Assembly (NCBI GenBank): GCA_000242935.3
Contig: CP007053.1
Span: 4,449,001-4,513,000, forward strand
Reading direction: 5' to 3'
Source of the DNA: Opitutaceae bacterium TAV5
GTDB lineage: Bacteria > Verrucomicrobiota > Verrucomicrobiia > Opitutales > Opitutaceae
Length of the DNA stretch: 64,000 nucleotides
In this document: positions 31,466-42,700 of the stretch, in pieces
How the letters are laid out: the number at the start of each line of letters is the position of its first letter
Numbering within the stretch: position 1 is the stretch's first letter
Position numbers and translations under genes: made by a program
Notes under the pieces: generated by a model
Seen by the model: only the letters and a program-made list of their open reading frames with translations
The model's database searches: none
Told to the model about the DNA's origin: nothing

Positions 31466-31988
31466 ACCGCTGAAGCAGCCGGCGAGGGCAGGGAAGGGGG
31501 GGGGGGCCGGCATATGTCGGACGCCAGTGGAATCCTGTGCCCTGTCGGTGCTTTTGCGGCCATCCCCGGTTTCCGGTAGTTCTGCCGCAGGCTGGGTGAA
31601 TTTTGTAATAATTTTGCATTACTTGCGGTGAAGTGGTTGGAAACCAGGCATCGGGAGGTTCCATTAATTTCACCGGAATTTTTCAGCGATTGGCCGATCC
31701 GATTGCCGGTTTCACCGAAATCGGCTTTATACGTTCGCACCGGACCAGAATAAGCGGCGCGTGCCTTCCAGCTCTCTCTGTCCAGTCCTTCTTTGCGGAA
31801 TTCCGTCGACCATGTCCTCTTGCCAGGAGGCTTCACGCCGGATGCCCGGACGTGTCTGGCCCGGCCCGATTGGACGGATCCTGTGCAAGGAAATAGCACT
31901 CTGATCTCCTTCCCCCACAATCATCTCCTTTCCCCCACAACCCCCGCCTCCTTTTTCCCGCCCGCTCCGGGCAGACCAGGATCATTTT
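31466..31988. other. Gene-poor spacer before the two-partner secretion operon
   Basis: No frame here looks coding. It holds an 11-base G run (31496-31506), a GTAAT/ATTAC inverted pair in an AT-rich island (31605-31622) that could be part of a promoter, and a tandem pair of CTCCTT(T)CCCCCACAA units (31904-31920 and 31923-31940). Confidence 0.6.
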
Positions 31989-33725
31989 ATGTTATCTGTC
32001 TCATCGAAGAATCCCCGTCCGTATTTCTGCAATCGGTCTGCGCTGTTCCGGCGGTTGCCGGAAACGCTGGCCGTTTCTCTTGTGGCCATTTGCGGATACG
32101 CCCAGCAGACAGTTCCGGTTCAGGTTCCCCGGGCCGAAGGCGCATTCCAGAAAGGCGTTTCGATGCCCATCGCTCCACACAGCCCTGCCTCGCCGGTGAA
32201 TGTGCCGCCGCCGGCCGACTCCGGATCACCGGCGACGCCGGCAGGCGAAAGCGAAGTGCGTCTGTTGGTCAAGGGTGTGCGGTTTACGGGCAACACGCTT
32301 TTTACCGACGAGGAATTGCGGGCACTGGTGGCTGCCGATCTGGGCAAGGAACTTTCGTTCGGCCAGTTACAGGCTCTGGCCGCCCGTGTGGAGACGTGGT
32401 ACCATTCCCGCGGGTACGTTCTGACCCGGGTCCTCATCCCGAAGCAGGAAATCGGCGAGCAGCGCATCCTCGAATTCCGTGTTCTCGAGGGCTGGGTGGG
32501 AGAGATCGCCGTCGACGGCACCCGTCGTTTCAGTGCGGACCGGGTGCGCCGGACGCTGCTCGACAAAGTGACGCCGGGAGAGCCGTTCAAGCTCGCCGAC
32601 ATGGAGCGGGCGATGTTGCTGCTTAACCGGAATTCCGGCATCACGGCCAGCTCCACCCTGAAACCCGGCCGGGAGGTCGGCTCCACCGATCTCGATATCA
32701 ACGTGAAGGAAGACAGGCGTATCACCGGCTCCATCGAGATCGACAATTTTGGCAGCGAGGACACGGGTGAATACCGCGTCATCCCGAGCGTGACGTTGCC
32801 CAATTTCACCGGCCACGGCGATGCGCTGAGCATCTTCGGCGTATTTTCGCTCGACGGCGACAATCTCTACTTCGGACAGGCGGCCTACGAGACGCCTCTC
32901 GGCGTTTCCGGCACGAAGTTCAGCAGCTATTTCTCGATGGGCAATTACGGCGTCGGCAATGAATTCAGCGCTCTGGAAATCGAAGGCGACAATCTGTCCT
33001 GGGGGACGGGTCTGTCGCAGGACTTTATCCTTTCCACGCGCACCTCGATCAACATCGAAGGCTGGTTCGAGTATCGCGATTCGGAGCAGGACATGCTCGG
33101 CAGCACCAGCAGCAAGGACCATATCCGCAAGCTCCGCGCCGGAATCAACCTCGACCACCGCGATCTCTATGGACGCACCTTCGTTTCCCTGCACATCCAT
33201 CAGGGCCTGGGCGACATTCTCGGGGCGATGGATAACGACGATCCCCTGTCCAGCCGCAGCTTCGCCGGAGCGGACAACCGTTTCACCAAGCTGACCGCCA
33301 GTGTTACCCGCCTCCAGAGCCTGCACCCCCGGCTGTACCTGCTCGGCAGTCTGTTTGCGCAGTACGGCTTCGATTCCCTGGTGGCCGGCGAGCAACTCGC
33401 CATCGGCGGTGCGGATTCGGTTCGCGGTCATCCCCAGTCGGTGTACGCCGGCGACGACGGTTTTGTCGTCAATCTGGAAGCCCGCTTCTCCGTGCTCCCG
33501 AATTCCAGCCGCTACCAGCTCGCGGCATTCATCGACCATGGCGAGGTCCACACGAAAAAACCGGTTATCGGTCAGGACGAATGGACACGCCTGTCCGGCA
33601 CGGGCGCCGGCGTGCGCGTCAACCTTCTGGAGCACCTCGATGTACGCGTGGATGTCGGCGTGCCCCTCGGCCCCAGGAGCGGGGACAGCGTTTATTGCTA
33701 CGCCCAGGCCATCTACACGTTCTAG
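31989..33725 (+). CDS. TpsB outer-membrane transporter, ShlB/FhaC/HecB family
   Basis: A 578-residue two-partner secretion channel that exports the TpsA protein encoded next. After an N-terminal signal region (LPETLAVSLVAICGYAQQ) and a Pro-rich stretch come POTRA-like domains: VKGVRFTGNTLFTDEELRAL and VLEGWVGEIAVDGTRRFS. The 16-strand barrel follows, with ITGSIEIDNFGSEDTGEYRV, YRVIPSVTLPNFTGHGDALS and the L6 loop motif VRGHPQS (family VRGY/F). The last strand ends in YCYAQAIYTF, with a C-terminal aromatic as expected for barrel insertion. An AGGA seven bases before the ATG is one of the few Shine-Dalgarno-like sites here. It is 68 bases upstream of the exoprotein. Confidence 0.93.
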   Translation: MLSVSSKNPRPYFCNRSALFRRLPETLAVSLVAICGYAQQTVPVQVPRAEGAFQKGVSMPIAPHSPASPVNVPPPADSGSPATPAGESEVRLLVKGVRFTGNTLFTDEELRALVAADLGKELSFGQLQALAARVETWYHSRGYVLTRVLIPKQEIGEQRILEFRVLEGWVGEIAVDGTRRFSADRVRRTLLDKVTPGEPFKLADMERAMLLLNRNSGITASSTLKPGREVGSTDLDINVKEDRRITGSIEIDNFGSEDTGEYRVIPSVTLPNFTGHGDALSIFGVFSLDGDNLYFGQAAYETPLGVSGTKFSSYFSMGNYGVGNEFSALEIEGDNLSWGTGLSQDFILSTRTSINIEGWFEYRDSEQDMLGSTSSKDHIRKLRAGINLDHRDLYGRTFVSLHIHQGLGDILGAMDNDDPLSSRSFAGADNRFTKLTASVTRLQSLHPRLYLLGSLFAQYGFDSLVAGEQLAIGGADSVRGHPQSVYAGDDGFVVNLEARFSVLPNSSRYQLAAFIDHGEVHTKKPVIGQDEWTRLSGTGAGVRVNLLEHLDVRVDVGVPLGPRSGDSVYCYAQAIYTF

Positions 33726-33793
33726 GAAAACCCGCCCGCTGTACGTATCACATCACCTGATCACCAGGGTATCTGAATTTTGACTACATTTTT

Positions 33794-36700
33794 ATGACAA
33801 GAAAGAATCACAAAACCCGTTTCGTCTCCGCTGTCTTCATGAGTGCGCTCACGCTTCTGGGCCAGATCCGGGCTTACGCCGGACCGGGAGGCGGCCAGGT
33901 GGTTGCCGGCAGCGCGAACATCTCCGCGAACGGCGCCTCGACCTCCATTCACCAGCTTTCGGACAAGGCGATCATCAACTGGAACAGCTTCAGCATCGGC
34001 GCGGGCGAATCCGTCCGCTTCATCCAGCCGGGAGCGGCGGCGGTCGCGCTCAACCGGGTCACGGGCAAAGAGACGTCCAATATCCAGGGAGCCCTCACCG
34101 CCAACGGAAACATCTTCCTCGTCAACCCCAACGGCATCCTGTTCGGAGCCGGTGCGCGGGTCGATGTGGCCGGGCTCATGGCGAGCACCTTCGATATCAG
34201 CAACGCCAGTTTCATGGCGGGCAAATATAACTTTGCGCAGAATCCGGCGGCCGATCCGTCGTTCGTGATCAACCGCGGGCAGATCACCGTCGGTGACAAC
34301 GGCTTCGTCTATCTGGTGGCTCCGAGCGTGCACAACTCCGGCCTGATCGTCGCCAACATGGGCCAGGTGGCCCTGGCTTCCGGAGATCGCTTCACGGTCG
34401 ACTTTGGCGGCGACGGCCTCGTCAAGTTCGACGTTTCGGGCCAACTCGCCTCCAGCGTGAAAGGCCCCGACGGCCGGACGCTGGCCAGCACCGTCAGCAA
34501 CGACGGCACCATCAGCGCTCCCGGCGGCCGGGTGGTTCTCACGGGCGACGCCGCGCGTGATATCGTCACCTCCGTGGTCAACAACACCGGCATTGTCGAG
34601 GCCACCTCGATCGCCGGTCTCGGCGGCTCCGTGCAACTGGTCGCCCGCGGCGACGGTGACGTCATCAATACCGGCTCCATCTCGGTGTCCTCTGCCGCAA
34701 ACGGAGCTGCCGCCGGGTCGGTGGAACTGCGCGGCGGCAACGTCGGCCAGTTCGGCACCATTACCGCCGACGGCCTTGGCCACGGCGACGCCGGCTCGAT
34801 CGATCTCCACGCCAGCCAGGTGGTGGCGGTCGGCGCCGACAGCGTGACCACTGCCAGCGCCGGCGAGAACGGCGACGGCGGTTCCATCCGGATCGTCGGT
34901 GAAAACTCTGCCCGTATCGCCACCGGCGCCACGCTTGCCGCCCGCGGCGGCGCGCTCGCCGGCGACGGCGGTTTTGTGGAAACCAGCGGCTACGAGAGTT
35001 TCTCCATCGGCGCCACGCCCGATGTCTCCGCCGCCAACGGCGCTGCGGGCCTCTGGTTGATCGATCCGCACAATATCACCATCGTTGCCGGCAGCACCAA
35101 TATCGGCATCGACACCGCCAATCCCTTTGCCTCCACCGCCGACGGCGCCCAGCTCGGCGTCGACCTCATTCTTGGTGCACTGGCGAGCGGCAACGTCGCC
35201 ATCACCACTTCGGGGGATGAGGGATCGGAAGCGGGTAACATCACACTCGCTACCGCATTGACCTATACGGGCATCAACGCGCGCAGCCTCACTCTCAACG
35301 CCCACAACAGCATTTTCATCAACAACGCCCTCACGTCCACCGGCGGCGCCCTCAACCTCACGCTCAACGCCAACAACGCCACGGGCGGTGGCGTGGCCAG
35401 CGGCTCCGGCGCCGTCAGCGTCGGCGCGGCCATCAACACCAATGGCGGCTCCTTCACTTCGACCGGTATCAATTTCAACAATACGGCAGTCGGTGCCATC
35501 ACGACCGGCAACGGCGCGGTGAATATCGGCAATACCGGCGCCGTCTCCGTCGCGGGCACGATCAATGCCGGCAGCGGCGCCATTACGATCAATCAGGCTT
35601 CCTCCATCGGTATTTCCGCCGGGGTAACGACCTCCGGCACGGCCGCCCTCGCGGCCAGCAATGGCAACATCACCACGTCGGGCAGCGGGCAGATCACGGC
35701 CGGCACCCTCAACCTCACGACCACCCGGCAAGGAGCCACCATCGGCGCCGAAGGCAATGCGCTCAGGATTGACGCCGGCACCCTCAATGCGAACGCCAAC
35801 TTCGGCCATATCGTCATCACCGATACCGCCGGCGGTGTCGCTGTTGGCACCATCGACACAGGCGGCGACAAGGGAGACGAAGACGCCACCCGTGTCATCC
35901 TCACCGCCCAGAATGGCTCCATCACGGCCTCCGGCTCCGGGACCAATATCACCGGCTGGGCTGCCAACCTCGTGGCCGACCAGGCCGTCGGCACGGCCGG
36001 CTCCGCCATCAAGACCCATGTCACCGTCCTCACCGGCTCGACCCAGGATGGCGGCTTCTACGTAGCCGATCAGGAAGGACAGATTCGCCTCGGCAAGATT
36101 ACCGTCCGTGAAGGCGGCGTCACTCCCCTGATCGATGGTGACGGCAACGTCGTGCTTGGCATCGGTGGTTCCGCCGGCACCCACGACATCAGGATTTCGG
36201 CTGCGAGCGATATTTTCCTGACCGACGAAATCGTCTCGCCCGACGAACTGACCCTCACCTCGGCCGGCGGTTCGATTTACGACGCGTCCGAAACCAACAA
36301 CTTCATCGCCCGCACCCTCACCCTGAACGCTGCCGGTGATGTCGGCCAGGCCGGAAACGCCATCGACTCCATGGTCGAGACATTCAATGCCTCTTCCGGC
36401 GGCAGCATTTACCTGACGGAAAGCAACGCCCTCACGATCGGCAACATCACTGCGTCCGGCGCCGGCAGCCAGGTTTCTGTCGTCGTCAACAGCGGCGACA
36501 TCAGGCTCGGCTCGATCACGGCAAACGGCAGCGCCGTCACGGTGGAAAGCAAGCAGGGCTCGATCATCGACAACAACGGCACGGCGGTGAACATCATTGC
36601 AGATACCGCCGTTCTCAACGCGCAGAAAGCGATTGGCGCGGCCGGCACCGGTGCGATCGGCACCAATGTATCCGCACTTGAGGCACGCTCCGCCACGACT

Positions 36701-39700
36701 GGCCAGGGCATTTATCTGAAAGAGGAAAACACGCTTTCCTCGCTCCTCGTCAGCACCAACAACGGAGCCGTCAACGTTGCCCAGCAGGGCGGCTCGCTCA
36801 TCTTTAATCCGACGAACGGAGCGCTTTCGCTCACGGCGGACTCCGCGCCGTCGCTCGATTTCACCAACTCGGGCGGCCAGATCATGGTCGGCGGTCTCAA
36901 CCTCGGTGCGCAGTCTCTCCGCCTCCAGGCACTCGGTTCCATCACCCAGAGCGGGAGCACGCCGATTGTCGCCAATGATGCGACGCTTGTCGCCGGCACA
37001 AACATCGGTTCCTCGGCAGCCCCGGTCCTGACCAACGTCAAATCGCTTGACCTCACCAGCACCAGTGGAGGTTCCTATATTTCGCAGCAGGGCAGCAGCG
37101 ACCTGACCCTGACAGCGAATTCAGGCGGCGCCGTCGAAGTCGCTGCCCAGGGTGGTGATCTTCTGCTCAAGACCGTCTCCGCATCCGGCGCCGTCAAGCT
37201 CGCCACCAGCGGCAGCCTGCTCGGCAGCAGCGACAATCCCGACGGTACGGTCAACGTCACCGCCGCTTCGGCCGATCTCCATGCGGGCGGCTCCATTGGC
37301 ACCGATGCCTCTCCGCTCTCGACCGCCGTCTCCGGCAGCCTCGCCACCAGGGCGGACAACGGAGGTATTTACCTCAGCAACAGCGGCGACATCAGCCTCC
37401 TCTCCGCCCAGGCGACTGGCGGTGCGGTCAAGGTTGCCAATTTCGGCAACGCCACTCTCGGCGAGATCGTTGCCCAGGGCAACGCCGTCGTCCTCAGCGT
37501 CAGCGGCAACATCACCGACGGCAATGGCAACACCCGCAACATCGTCGGCAGTTCGCTCGACATCAGGGGCCGTTCGATTGGCACATCGACCGATGCCGTC
37601 GAAATCGCCGTCGGCCAACTCACGGCCGAGACCACCGATGGCGGGCTCTACCTGAATTCGACGGATCCCGCCGTCCTCCGTCTCACTTCCGCCAAGGCGG
37701 CCGGCAGCAACATCGGCATTACCGCGAAGGGCGATGTGCAGCTCGGCACGATCGAGGCCGCCGGCGCTACGGTTTCCCTGAGCAGCGAAGGAGCCATCGA
37801 GGATGCGCGCACCTCGACCTCCGTGCCCAACGTCAAGGCCAAGACGCTCGAGATCGCCGGCGCCCAGGGTGTCGGCGTCAACAGCACGCTCTCCTTCGAT
37901 GTCGGCTTCCTCTCCGCCAGCGGCGGCACCGGCGGCGTCAGCGCTGCCAACCTCAGCCCCGTGTCGGTGGACAGCGCCTCGCTCACCGGCAAGGGCGCTG
38001 CGGGCGTCAACATCACCGCCCCCACGATCTACATCCTGGATAACAACGGCGGCACCATCACCATGGATGCGGGCGGCTCGCTCGTGCTGATCGCGCAGAA
38101 AGGCAACATCGTCTTCCTGAATCCCAACGACACCATCATCGTCCCCGGCGGTGGCAGCATCACGCTCGACGCCTCGTATGTGGACAACGTCCTCCCGGGC
38201 AACAGCGGCGTGATCATCGCCGGCAACCTCAAGACGACCAACGGAGGCAGCATCCGTCTCGTCGCCGGTTCGCACATCACCATCGGTCTCCTCGATGCCG
38301 GCTATGACGTCGGCGACGTGTACGTCGAATCGAAGAACGGCCTCATCATCGACGGCAACGGTTCCGCGACCAACATCATCGGCAAGAACGTCACCCTGAT
38401 GGGCAAGACTCCCTCCGAGTACGTCGCCGAACTCATCCGCGACATGGCCATTGCCGACTACACCGGCAAGGTCGCCGAGGCCGGCGCGGATCTCACCACC
38501 GTGCAGAGCCTCACCGGCATGCGCGACGTCTATGCGCAGACCGTTTCGCTTGCCCAGTCGATCGAGCGCCTGCTCCTCAACGAGCTCAACCAGACGCAGC
38601 GCACCTATAACACTGAAAACACCAAACTCGAAATCTACCAGGCGATCTACAACACTCTCGCCGTCGTCCGGGCCGCCGCCCAGGTCGCCAAGGATGCGGC
38701 CAGCTTCCCGGCTGCCGGCGCCCAGGCCATTCCGTTCTCCGGTGACGGTGGCGCCTCCGTGGCGGAAGCAGCCGTGGCGCTGGCCTTCTCGCTCGCCGAC
38801 GCCGCCATGCTCGCTTACAACCTGAGCACGCTCAGTCCCCAGGACAGCAAGGTGGCCGATCTGGCCAATGCGCTCGACGTGGCCCGCGCCGCCTACTTCA
38901 CCGCCCAGACGGATCTGGCCAACAGCACCTCCTCTCTCAAGGCCACCAACACCGCGCTCAACATCGCCCAGGCCGCCCTCACCGCGGCGGAAATCGCCCG
39001 CGACGCCAGCGAACTCGTCCGCTCCCAGGCCGTCACCGCCTATAATCTCACCGCTTCGGGCAACATCATCGGCACCGCTTCCCAGCCGCTCGGCGTCGAG
39101 GCCTCGAAGGTCAACATCCAGACCTTCAACAAGAGCAGCGTTTACCTCGAATCTCCGGGCAAGCTCGGCCTCGGTGACATCGAGGCGGTCGGCGCCGGCA
39201 CCGAAATCGTCGTGAGGGCTGTCAGCGACATCAACGTCCTCGGCGAGGTCATCAGCCCGACCCGCATCTCGCTGACCTCCACCGGAGGCGGCATCCTCGG
39301 CGGCGGCGGCACGCTCATCGCCAATGATCTCGTCGCCATTGCCGCCAACGGCATCGGCGTCGCCAACGCCGTCAACACCGAGGTCGATCGCCTCGCCGCC
39401 TTCGGCGGCACGGGCGGCGGCGTCCGCTTCGTCAACGACAAGGACGGCGGCGTTCTCACGATCGATACCATCGACGGTGTCACCGGCGTGAGCGGAGCGG
39501 GCGACATCCTGCTCGACAATGCCGGCGATCTGAAACTCTCCTCCGCCATCGTCGATACCACCGAAACGCATACGGTCACCCTGACCAGCGAGGGTGACAT
39601 CATCGACGACAACGGTGTCTCGACCAACGTTACCGGCGGCACCCTGATCGCCACCGCGACCGGTAACATCGAACTCGATACGAAGGTCGCGAAGGCCACC

Positions 39701-42700
39701 GCCCGCTCCACCGATGCCGGCAATATCACCCTTCGCGAAACCGACGCGGTCGAACTGACCGACATCACCGCCAACAACGGCGTCATCTCGGTCGTGGCCG
39801 GCGGCAGCATTGACGCCGTCAAGGTCGTCTCGTCCACCGACGCCGCCGCCAACACCGTCACGATCACCGCCAACGGCGGTGGCAACATCCGGGTCGGCAA
39901 GATCGCCGCGGGTGAAACCGAAGGCATCATCACGCTCACCGCCACCGGTCGCATCGACGACGACAACGACAACGCCACGAAGATCACCGGCAAGGACCTC
40001 TTCCTGACCGCCGCCAACGGCATCGGCGACACCGGCGCCAACGGAACCCGCGCGCTCGACACCGCGGTCACCAACCTCACCGCCAGCGTCACCGCTGCCG
40101 GCGCGATTCACATCGCCGAGGACGACGACCTCAACGTGCTCTCCGTGGCCACACCCGATGGCAACGTCACGCTGACCAGTGCCACGGGCAACCTCAACAT
40201 CACGCGCGTCCAGGCCGACGGCGCGGGCAACACGGTTACCCTCGGCGCTGGCGGTGCGATCATCGACGCGACCGACGAGGACGACGCCAACGTCATCGCC
40301 GCCAACCTCGCCATGGGAGCGGGAGCCGGCATCGGAGCCGCCGACAAGGCGCTGCAGACGAAGGTGGACAACCTCGAAGCCGCAGTCGCGGCCGGCGGCA
40401 TTTACGTGACCGACCAGACCGGCGATCTCACGATCGGTGATGTCATACCCAATCTCGCTCTCCCCGCGCTCTCCGGCCTCCAGGCCACGACGGGCGACAT
40501 CGTGGTGAAGGCGGCTGATTCGATCATCATCAACGAAGGCATCGCGGCGCAGGACGGCGACGTCACGCTCACCGCCACCGCCGGTTCCATCACCGGCCGC
40601 GCCGGCATCACGCATGTCAGCTCCGCCGATTTCAACGCGACCGCGGCGACCGGTATCGGAACCGATACGACGCCCCTGAAGACCGCGGTTGACACGCTCA
40701 CCGCCGCCGTCACCGACGCCGGACTGATCCGGATCAACGAGCAGGATGCCATCGAACTCACCGACGTGACCGCTGCCGACGGCTCCATCACCGTCACCGC
40801 CGGCGGTTCCATCGATGCCCTGAAGGTGGTTTCCTCCACCGACGCCGGGTCCAACGACATCACGCTCACCGCTACCACCGGCGACATCCGGGTCATCTCC
40901 ATCGCTGCCGGTTCCACATCGGGCAACATCGCCCTGACCGCCCTGACCGGCCGGATCAACGACGACAACGACAACACCACGAAGATCACCGGCAATGCTC
41001 TCACGCTCACCGCCGCCAACGGCATCGGTGTCGTCGGCCTCGATCTTCCGGAGGACGATGCCACCCGCGCGCTCGACACCGCTGTCAACGCGCTCACCGC
41101 GACCGTCACCACCGCCGGTGTCATCAATGTGGCCGAGGACGACGATCTCAACGTGCTCTCCGTGACGACACCCGACGGCAACGTCACGCTGACCAGCGCT
41201 ACGGGCAACCTCAACGTGACCGCCATCGCCGCCCACGGCGCAGGCAACACCGTGACCCTCGGAGCCGGCGGCGCCATCACCGACGCGACTGACGAGGACG
41301 ACGCCAACGTCATCGCCGCCAACCTCGCCATGGGAGCGGGAGCCGGCATCGGAGCCGCCGACAAGGCGCTGCAGACGAAAGTGGACAACCTCGAAGCCGA
41401 AGTCGCCGCCGGCGGCATTTACGTGACCGACCAGACCGGCGACCTCACGATCGGCGACGTCATGCCCAACCTCAGCCTTCCCGAACTCTCCGGCCTCCGG
41501 GCCACGGCGGGTGACATCGTGGTGAAAGCAGCCGATTCGATCATCATCAACGAAGGCATCGCGGCGGACGACGGCGACGTGAAACTCACCGCCACCGCCG
41601 GCTCCATCACCGGCCGCACCGGCATCACGCATGTCAGCGGCAAGGACTTCAATGCCACCTCCGCAACCGGTATCGGCACGACAGCTACGCCTCTGAACAC
41701 CGCGGTCGATACGCTCACCGCCGCCGTCACCGGCGCCGGCTCGATCAACCTCAACGAAGCGGACGCCATCGAACTGACCGACGTGACCACCGCCAACGGC
41801 CCGATCACGATCACCGCCGGCGGCACGATCACCGCAGTCAATGTGACCTCCGTCACTGACCGCCGCGCCAACGACATCACGCTCACCGCGACGAATGGCG
41901 GCAGCATCGTGATCGACACGGTCAACGCCGGCACGCGCTCCGGTGACGTGACGCTCACCGCCAACACCGGTGCAGGCACCGTCACTACCCGCGACGGTGG
42001 CCGCGTGACCGGTGACCACCTTGACGTCACCGCCGCCGCCGGTATCGACCTCACCACGACGGTCAACCGGGCGACCTTGGCCGTCACGGGCTCTGGCGCC
42101 ATCACCATCGACGAGCAGGACGCCATCCGGCTCCAGAACGTGACCACGGCGAACGGCCCGATCACGGTCACCGCCGGCGGCAACATCCGTGCCGTCAATG
42201 TGGTCTCCACGACCGATGACGATGCTAACGACATCGCGCTCACCGCGACGAACGGCGGCAGCATCGTGATCGATACCGTCGATGCCGGCACCGGCTCCGG
42301 CGACGTGACGCTCACCGCCAACACCGGCACGGGCACCCTCACCACCCGCGACGGTGGCCGCGTGACCGGCGACAATCTCACCGCCACGGCCGCCGCGGGC
42401 ATCGACCTCGACACCACGGTCAACCGCGCAACGCTGGCCGTGACCGGTGCGGGCTCCATCGATATCAACGAACAGGACGCCATCGAGCTGACCGACGTGA
42501 GCGCCGCCAACGGCCCGGTCAAGGTCGTGGCCGGCGGAAGCATCGACGCCGTCAAGGTGGTCTCCGCCACCGATGCCGCGGCCAACACCATCGATCTCAC
42601 CGCGACGACCGGCAGCATCCGTGCCGGCACGATCACGGCCGGCGCCACCTCGGGCAACATCACGCTCACTGCCGCCGACCGCATCGACGACGACAACGAC

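Noticed and set aside
33761-36184. An 807-codon minus-strand frame opposite the start of the exoprotein gene
   Set aside because: Low-complexity Gly/Asp/Ala/Arg shadow of the sense strand; the sense frame has a signal peptide and a TPS domain.
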